NCBI RefSeq assembly: GCF_018882125.1
Contig: NZ_JACVOZ010000004.1
Coordinates: 124,001-188,000 of the forward strand
Reading direction: 5' to 3'
From: Polynucleobacter sp. AP-Melu-500A-A1
GTDB lineage: Bacteria > Pseudomonadota > Gammaproteobacteria > Burkholderiales > Burkholderiaceae
Length of the DNA stretch: 64,000 bases
Shown here: positions 59,559 to 64,000 of the stretch, in pieces
How positions within the stretch are numbered: position 1 is the first letter of the stretch
Layout of the letters: the number at the start of each line of letters is the position of its first letter
Made by a program: the position numbers and the translations under genes
The notes under the pieces: model-generated
What the model was told of the DNA's origin: nothing
The model's database searches: none
The model's input: the letters and a program-made list of their open reading frames with translations, nothing else

Positions 59559-60629
59559 ATGTCTAGGCCTAGTATTTATTTTGGCGCTGACGCTCTTGAT
59601 GAGCTCAGAAATCTGTATCCTGATCGCGGATTTCATATTTTGCGAATTCCAGAAATTTCCAATGCTGAAATGAAAAAAATTCAATCTTCCTTACAGGGCA
59701 GAATTCTATCTGAAACAATCTATCAAAGAGGCATGCCGGATATCCAGAGTATCCAAGAGCTTCAAGATGATTTTTGGAAGTATGCGCATTGCGAAAATTC
59801 TGTTTTGCTGGGAATTGGTGGTGGCAGCGTCATGGATGCTACTAAAGTATTGCGCTTTAAGCCTAATGGCATTGGTTGGTTAAGTAAAAACCTAGATCGA
59901 CCCATAGAAGATCGAAATACTCAAAAAATTCCTTTATTACTGGCTCCAACAACTGCTGGTACGGGTAGTGAGGTAACTCCAACCGCAACTATTTGGGATT
60001 TTGCAAAACAGCGAAAACATTCTTTCTTTGGATCCCAGGTGCTAGCCAATGTCGCTATCGTAGACCCCCATCTTTGTCTTAGTTCTCCCTGGGTTCTGTC
60101 TCGTGATGCTGCTATTGATGCACTTTCTCATGCATTGGAAGCTATTTGGAATAGAAATTCGACAGAAGAAACTAGCAATCTTGCCATTTATGCAGCTGAT
60201 AAAATTTGTCATTATTTACCCCTCCTCAGAAATGATCTAGATAATCTTGAGATTCGAGAGCGACTTTCAGAGGCTGCTTTATCGGCTGGTTTAGCGATGG
60301 CTCAAACTCAAACGGCGCTAGCACACGCTTTGTCATATGCGCAGACTGCTGCAAGCAAACAAAGCCATGGCCAATCTTGCGCCTATTGGTTGCCTTATGT
60401 ATGGCAATTACTAATTAAAAGCAATTGCGATCCTGCAGTTTTAGTCTCTATAAAGAAAGCCATTGGTACCTATTTTCGAGATCCCACAGAGATGCAACAA
60501 TGGCTACTTACTTTAGGTTTTTCAGTGTATCCCCCGCTTGAACGTGATAAAAAGCTAGAGGAGCAGGTTGGCATTGAGAGGCTGTCAACTCGCGGAAGAA
60601 ACTTTTTAGGATTTGATATCAATGATTAA
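59559..60629 (+). CDS. Phosphonate-associated iron-containing alcohol dehydrogenase
   Basis: The 356-residue protein is a group III (iron) alcohol dehydrogenase of the phosphonate-associated TIGR03405 type. The NAD motif is GGGSVMDATK and the metal ligands are seen in RDAAIDALSHALEA and AHALSYAQTAASKQSHGQ (Asp, His, His, His). Probable reactions are reduction of phosphonoacetaldehyde to 2-hydroxyethylphosphonate, its reverse, or reduction of the acetaldehyde released by PhnX. It starts three bases after phnE, and its stop overlaps the next gene by eight bases in an AATGATTAA junction. Confidence 0.85.
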   Translation: MSRPSIYFGADALDELRNLYPDRGFHILRIPEISNAEMKKIQSSLQGRILSETIYQRGMPDIQSIQELQDDFWKYAHCENSVLLGIGGGSVMDATKVLRFKPNGIGWLSKNLDRPIEDRNTQKIPLLLAPTTAGTGSEVTPTATIWDFAKQRKHSFFGSQVLANVAIVDPHLCLSSPWVLSRDAAIDALSHALEAIWNRNSTEETSNLAIYAADKICHYLPLLRNDLDNLEIRERLSEAALSAGLAMAQTQTALAHALSYAQTAASKQSHGQSCAYWLPYVWQLLIKSNCDPAVLVSIKKAIGTYFRDPTEMQQWLLTLGFSVYPPLERDKKLEEQVGIERLSTRGRNFLGFDIND

Positions 60630-61776
60630 AAAAAGTTATAACCTGCTAGTCGTAGGTTCGGGAATTGTTGGTTTAGCGCATGCCTATGAGGCCAAAAAAA
60701 GAGGCCTATCAGTCGCTATTGTTGAGCAAAATGCGCGTTGCACTGGCGCTTCCATTCGTAATTTTGGCTTTATCACTGTTTCAGGGCAGGGGGTCAGAGA
60801 TACTTGGCGCAGGGCGGTACATTCAGCAAAAGTTTGGAGAGAGTTAGCAGACTTAGCCAAGATCAAAATCGTACATCAGGGAACTTGGATTTTATGCCAA
60901 CGTGCTGAAGCAGTGGAAGTGGCCCAAGCATTTTTAAAAACGCCGATAGGCGTTGGATGTGCTTACTATCCTAAATCTAGCTATAAGGATCTACCAAATT
61001 TAGGTTTTTTTAACCTAAATAGTCTTAGGCTGGAAGAATCATTAGGCCTCCTCTATAGTCCACATGAATTTAGGGTTGAATCTAAAGAAGCAATTCCTCA
61101 ATTAACAAGTTATTTGCAAACTGAAATGGGCATTGATTTTTATTGGGAAACCGAGGTCTTATCCATTCAAGATTCATGGGTCCAGACCTCAAATGGTCAA
61201 GTACAAGCAGCTAGAGTGGTTATATGCCCAGGTGCTCAACTGACAGGGGTAGCTAAGCAGTACATAGAACAACACAATTTAAGACTGTGCACTCTACAAA
61301 TGTTAAGGGTCAAAGTGCAGGAGGGGTTTATCTTACCGGGTAGTGTTATGACAGATAACAGCTTAGCAAGATATCTGGGGTGGTCTGATTTACCTGAGGC
61401 TAGCGCACTGAAAGAGCGCATTGCAAAAGAGATGCCTGAGTATGTAAAGGAGGGAATCCATCTGATTGTCGTTCAAAGTGCAGATGGTAGCTTAGTAGTC
61501 GGAGACTCCCATCGCTACGGCACTAGTGAAGATGTTTTTGCAAGTGAGCAGGTCGAGCGTTTAATTATTGATTTGCTATACCGAGTTTTAAGTATTACTG
61601 AACACACCATTCTGGAGCGCTGGACGGGAGTCTATCCATCATCTAGCGAATGCGATGCATTGATTGAAAAAGTTTCCCCACGAATGAGGGTTGCAATAGT
61701 CAGTAGTGGTACAGGAGCAAGTACAGCTTTTGGACTTGCAAAAGATAATTTTGATGAATGGTTGACTAATGATTAA
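60622..61776 (+). CDS. HpnW-type FAD-dependent oxidoreductase of phosphonate metabolism
   Basis: The 384-residue protein is a D-amino-acid-oxidase-type flavoprotein of the group found in phosphonate operons (TIGR03364, proposed name HpnW). The FAD motif LVVGSGIVGLAHAYEAKKRG opens the chain, then ARCTGASIRNFGFITVSGQG. Such enzymes are proposed, and for some members reported, to oxidise aminoethylphosphonate or its N-methyl form to phosphonoacetaldehyde. That would replace the transaminase PhnW, which is absent here. ATG 60622 overlaps the ADH stop by eight bases; TTG 60613 is less likely. Its end overlaps phnX. Confidence 0.85.
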   Translation: MIKKSYNLLVVGSGIVGLAHAYEAKKRGLSVAIVEQNARCTGASIRNFGFITVSGQGVRDTWRRAVHSAKVWRELADLAKIKIVHQGTWILCQRAEAVEVAQAFLKTPIGVGCAYYPKSSYKDLPNLGFFNLNSLRLEESLGLLYSPHEFRVESKEAIPQLTSYLQTEMGIDFYWETEVLSIQDSWVQTSNGQVQAARVVICPGAQLTGVAKQYIEQHNLRLCTLQMLRVKVQEGFILPGSVMTDNSLARYLGWSDLPEASALKERIAKEMPEYVKEGIHLIVVQSADGSLVVGDSHRYGTSEDVFASEQVERLIIDLLYRVLSITEHTILERWTGVYPSSSECDALIEKVSPRMRVAIVSSGTGASTAFGLAKDNFDEWLTND

Positions 61777-62581
61777 AACTTCAATTGAGGCAGTTATTTT
61801 TGATTGGGCTGGAACCACGGTAGATTTTGGTAGCCGAGCACCTATGGGTGCTTTTGTGAAGTTATTCCAGTCTGAGGGTATAGAGATGACCATCTCACAG
61901 GCACGCATTCCGATGGGTATCAATAAATGGGATCACATTAATGCCCTCTTACATCTTCCAGAAATTCAATCACAATGGCTGCAGATTCATGGGAAAACGC
62001 ATAGCAATGCTGATGTCGATCGTCTGCTGGAGATTTTTGTACCGATGAACAAAGTCAGCATTCGAGAATGTGGTCAATTAATTCCTGGAGTAGCGGAACT
62101 AACGAAGACACTCCGTGAGCGACATATCAAAATTGGCTCAACAACCGGATATACGAAGGAACTCTTAGACATTCTTCTTCCAATTGCTAAGGAGCAAGGG
62201 TATGAAGCCGACGCACTTTCATATTCGGGTGATACCCCATTAGGGCGTCCATCTGCCCAAATGATGTATAGATGTGCAGAACAACTTGGTTTTGATAATC
62301 CACTTTCATTTATCAAGGTGGATGACACTGAGCCTGGGATTGAGGAAGGTAAGGCCTTTGGGTGTTGGACGGTAGGTGTGGCTGTGAGCGGAAATGCCCT
62401 TGGACTCTCTTATGAGGATCTGATCGCTCTGCCGCAAAAGGATTCAATTCATCTTATAGAGTCTGCTAGAAAGACTATGCAAGCAATGCAACCAGATTAT
62501 GTGATTGATTCCGTTGCAGATTTATTGTCAGTAATTGATCAGATTAATCGACGCTTGGATTTGGGTGAAAAGCCAAATTAG
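61769..62581 (+). CDS. phnX: Phosphonoacetaldehyde hydrolase (phosphonatase)
   Basis: The 270-residue HAD-family enzyme hydrolyses phosphonoacetaldehyde to acetaldehyde and phosphate. IFDWAGTTVDFG contains the nucleophile Asp12, and Lys53 in MGINKWDHI is the Schiff-base lysine, both at the canonical B. cereus PhnX numbering. STTGYTKELLD and SFIKVDDTEPGIEEG (second metal aspartate) complete the active site. It overlaps the HpnW-type gene by eight bases. It is the last gene of the operon; a small TAGCG...CGCTA hairpin follows its stop but without a T run. Confidence 0.96.
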   Translation: MIKTSIEAVIFDWAGTTVDFGSRAPMGAFVKLFQSEGIEMTISQARIPMGINKWDHINALLHLPEIQSQWLQIHGKTHSNADVDRLLEIFVPMNKVSIRECGQLIPGVAELTKTLRERHIKIGSTTGYTKELLDILLPIAKEQGYEADALSYSGDTPLGRPSAQMMYRCAEQLGFDNPLSFIKVDDTEPGIEEGKAFGCWTVGVAVSGNALGLSYEDLIALPQKDSIHLIESARKTMQAMQPDYVIDSVADLLSVIDQINRRLDLGEKPN

Positions 62582-63206
62582 CGAGGGTAAACGCTAGCCG
62601 AATAAATATATCTATCAGCATCTATTCAGCTTATAGTTGACTGCATCTAATATTAATAATCAAAATGAAATAAGGCTACATACGGCGATGATATTTTTTG
62701 CGACAGTAAGGAATTAAGTAACAATACTGATGATTCTCTACGATCACAAAAGCTCAATGTAAAAATTAGATCAACACGAAATATATATTATTTCTTAGGT
62801 CAAGTAGCTTCTGCCCAACTGAGAAGCTCGAATCCATATTTAGTTACTCTTCCCCCAACTGCATCGACTTTTAATGAAAAAGTTGGGGAAAGCAATCAAT
62901 ATGCTTTACTTGGAATCAATAAAGGCGCCGAGCAAAGAAGACCGTTTTCCTCATATGAGGCTCTAGATGGAATTGTTTATACGATTCCTAGAGCCAACAA
63001 TGGGTATTCATCAATCATTATTGATATGCTGACTCAATTCCAAACGCTGGCAAAAGTTCCTGGAAGCGTGCCACCATCTCCAGCTGTGATATTGAGATAG
63101 ACGGCCTGCTTGGAAGTTTGCTGATGCTCTTGGCTTGGGTGAGAATGGCTTTGCTAAAACAGTATTTTATTTTTGATTATCTACTGCATCGTTTGACTCT
63201 CATTCC
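62582..63206. other. Non-coding region and start-less gene remnant between phnX and the edge oxidoreductase
   Basis: This stretch has no intact recognised gene. Its middle holds the open remnant at 62669-63100. The flanks (62582-62668 and 63101-63206) are AT-rich and I see no terminator or promoter that I would call. The phnX transcript must end somewhere here. Confidence 0.5.
62669..63100 (+). pseudogene. 5'-truncated gene remnant, hypothetical secreted or cell-surface protein
   Basis: The forward frame is open for 143 codons from just after a TGA at 62666-62668 to the TAG at 63098-63100, yet it has no ATG, GTG or TTG before the late Met near residue 117. The translation reads as normal protein, for example YFLGQVASAQLRSS, LVTLPPTASTFNEK and IPRANNGYSSIIIDMLTQF. 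The tail LAKVPGSVPPSPAVIL resembles the C-terminus of hypothetical proteobacterial lipoproteins that end 'QLxxLxK..GSxPPSPAV'. I read it as the surviving C-terminal part of a gene whose start is lost. A rare start such as ATT is a weaker possibility. Confidence 0.5.
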
Positions 63207-64000
63207 TTATTTCAGACCAAAGAATGCATTAGCTTGTTCGATGATCGAATCATATTCTTTGTTATTTGGTTTATCAGGGCTACCACCCTCAATAAAAGTG
63301 CCGCCGATGACCCCAATGTCTTGGGGAGCCGAATCTGGTAAATGCTTAGGAAAGATATAAAAAGAGCGTTCTACGTTTTGATCCGCTTCAGTCTTACCCA
63401 TACCAAAGTAAACCAAGATCATATAGTTCATATTGTCAGGCACTTGATTTTTAAGCATAATCAGATGTCCTTGAACAGGAACGAGGGCGCTGTCATTGGC
63501 CAATTCAATCGAGCCAAGTCCGCTACAGTTAAAAATGAACTTTTCTTTTAACTCATCAAATGCATTGATTTTTCCGACTACGATGTTAATGTGATGGGCA
63601 TTGATAAAGTCATGTAACTCACCCATGAGTAGCGCTGTATTCATAAAGATGCCATCGTCGTAAGCAACCATCTGACGAGTTGTGCCATTGCCAAAATCTA
63701 ACACCACATCTTTGGCTGGGCGCATCACTTTTCCTACATATGGCTCTAATCCAGAATCTTTTCTACTATTAAAGTAGCTAGGAACTAAGCGAGCTCCTTT
63801 TTTGAAGTCATCATTTTTATTTCTGGCTACACCATCATAAAAACGATAAGCATCAATACCAATTTGATCAATGATGGGCTGCATTTCATGATCATTATCC
63901 ATGGAGACAGGAGCCAATAAGCCCCCAGCGTAATGAGAGGCTAGAGAATCTAACTTTTCAGCGTAAATGGTGATATTGCTATAGCCGCGTTTGACTAAAT
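63207..64000 (-). CDS. D-amino-acid-oxidase-type FAD oxidoreductase, partial at right edge
   Basis: The reverse-strand frame is open through the window's end, so the N-terminus is missing. The visible start of the chain reads LVKRGYSNITIYAEKLD, then ASHYAGGLLAPVSMD, the post-FAD-motif region of D-amino-acid oxidase-like enzymes. FIFNCSGLGSIELAND, VPVQGHLIML and the C-terminal IGVIGGTFIEGG fit the second FAD-binding strand and substrate lid. Starts within the window such as TTG 63917 would remove essential parts, so the gene begins beyond 64000. The substrate (an amino or imino acid) is unknown. A D-aspartate or D-alanine oxidase type is possible. Confidence 0.78.
   Translation of the reverse strand, partial: LVKRGYSNITIYAEKLDSLASHYAGGLLAPVSMDNDHEMQPIIDQIGIDAYRFYDGVARNKNDDFKKGARLVPSYFNSRKDSGLEPYVGKVMRPAKDVVLDFGNGTTRQMVAYDDGIFMNTALLMGELHDFINAHHINIVVGKINAFDELKEKFIFNCSGLGSIELANDSALVPVQGHLIMLKNQVPDNMNYMILVYFGMGKTEADQNVERSFYIFPKHLPDSAPQDIGVIGGTFIEGGSPDKPNNKEYDSIIEQANAFFGLK

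Noticed and set aside
63118-63360. Forward open frame at the right end
   Set aside because: Its second half is the antisense of the edge oxidoreductase C-terminus and its first half has no family features.
1-64000. tRNA, rRNA, CRISPR array, insertion sequence or prophage
   Set aside because: No transposase, integrase or phage-structural gene, no regularly spaced repeats and no cloverleaf or rRNA sequence were seen on reading through the window.

Overview
The window looks like chromosomal DNA of a low-GC betaproteobacterium of the order Burkholderiales, most like a freshwater Polynucleobacter-type genome. This is an inference from three things: six Bug-family periplasmic receptors of tripartite tricarboxylate transporters (TTT), a base composition that by eye is moderately AT-rich, and gene types common in that group (malate:quinone oxidoreductase, HPP and DUF2452 proteins, betaproteobacterial cytochromes). 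I see no rRNA, tRNA, CRISPR array, prophage or insertion sequence. Both ends cut through genes: a short-chain dehydrogenase-like protein at the left edge and a FAD oxidoreductase at the right edge.

Layout. 1-2023: small housekeeping or unknown genes (DCC-family thiol protein, DUF2452, HPP membrane protein, NTF2-like DUF1348). 2356-5931: cyanate uptake and hydrolysis operon cynA-cynB-cynD-cynS, closed by a bidirectional terminator. 5977-30490: a catabolic island of carboxylate and CoA chemistry. It contains six Bug receptors but no TctA or TctB membrane partner. It includes a maleate isomerase-like gene, a nitroreductase, a block with FAD dehydrogenase, CaiB-type CoA-transferase, MaoC, crotonase and RraA (8670-14625), a block with PrpF, a ComA-like protein, MmgE/PrpD and a TcuA-like dehydrogenase (14772-20727), a TrmB-type regulator, and a block with amidase, SDR, MenB/BadI-like crotonase, CoA-transferase and tandem Bug genes. 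30582: glutathione S-transferase.

31370-40565: a compact locus wecB/nfrC, nfrB, nfrA, a ybcH-like DUF4434 gene and a membrane PAS-GGDEF-EAL protein. This matches the N4 phage receptor / secreted-glycan (Nfr) machinery of E. coli, with a c-di-GMP enzyme next door and c-di-GMP-binding MshEN-like repeats in NfrB. It is the most system-like part of the window.

40586-52596: mixed genes. These are DUF2127, a TetR regulator, a Zymomonas-like pyruvate decarboxylase flanked by two paralogous small proteins, outer-membrane proteins, malate:quinone oxidoreductase, a monohaem cytochrome, small lipoproteins and an exported Ntn (choloylglycine) hydrolase. 52714-56209: a c-type cytochrome operon that starts with a Cyc2-like fusion of one haem motif to a beta-barrel, followed by di- and tri-haem cytochromes. 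56374-62581: a phosphonate operon (PhnZ-like HD protein, PhnC, PhnD, PhnE, iron alcohol dehydrogenase, HpnW-type FAD oxidoreductase, PhnX) without the transaminase PhnW. 62582-63206: a start-less gene remnant, before the edge FAD oxidoreductase.

All functions were assigned by reading motifs and recalled family sequences; no database search was possible.
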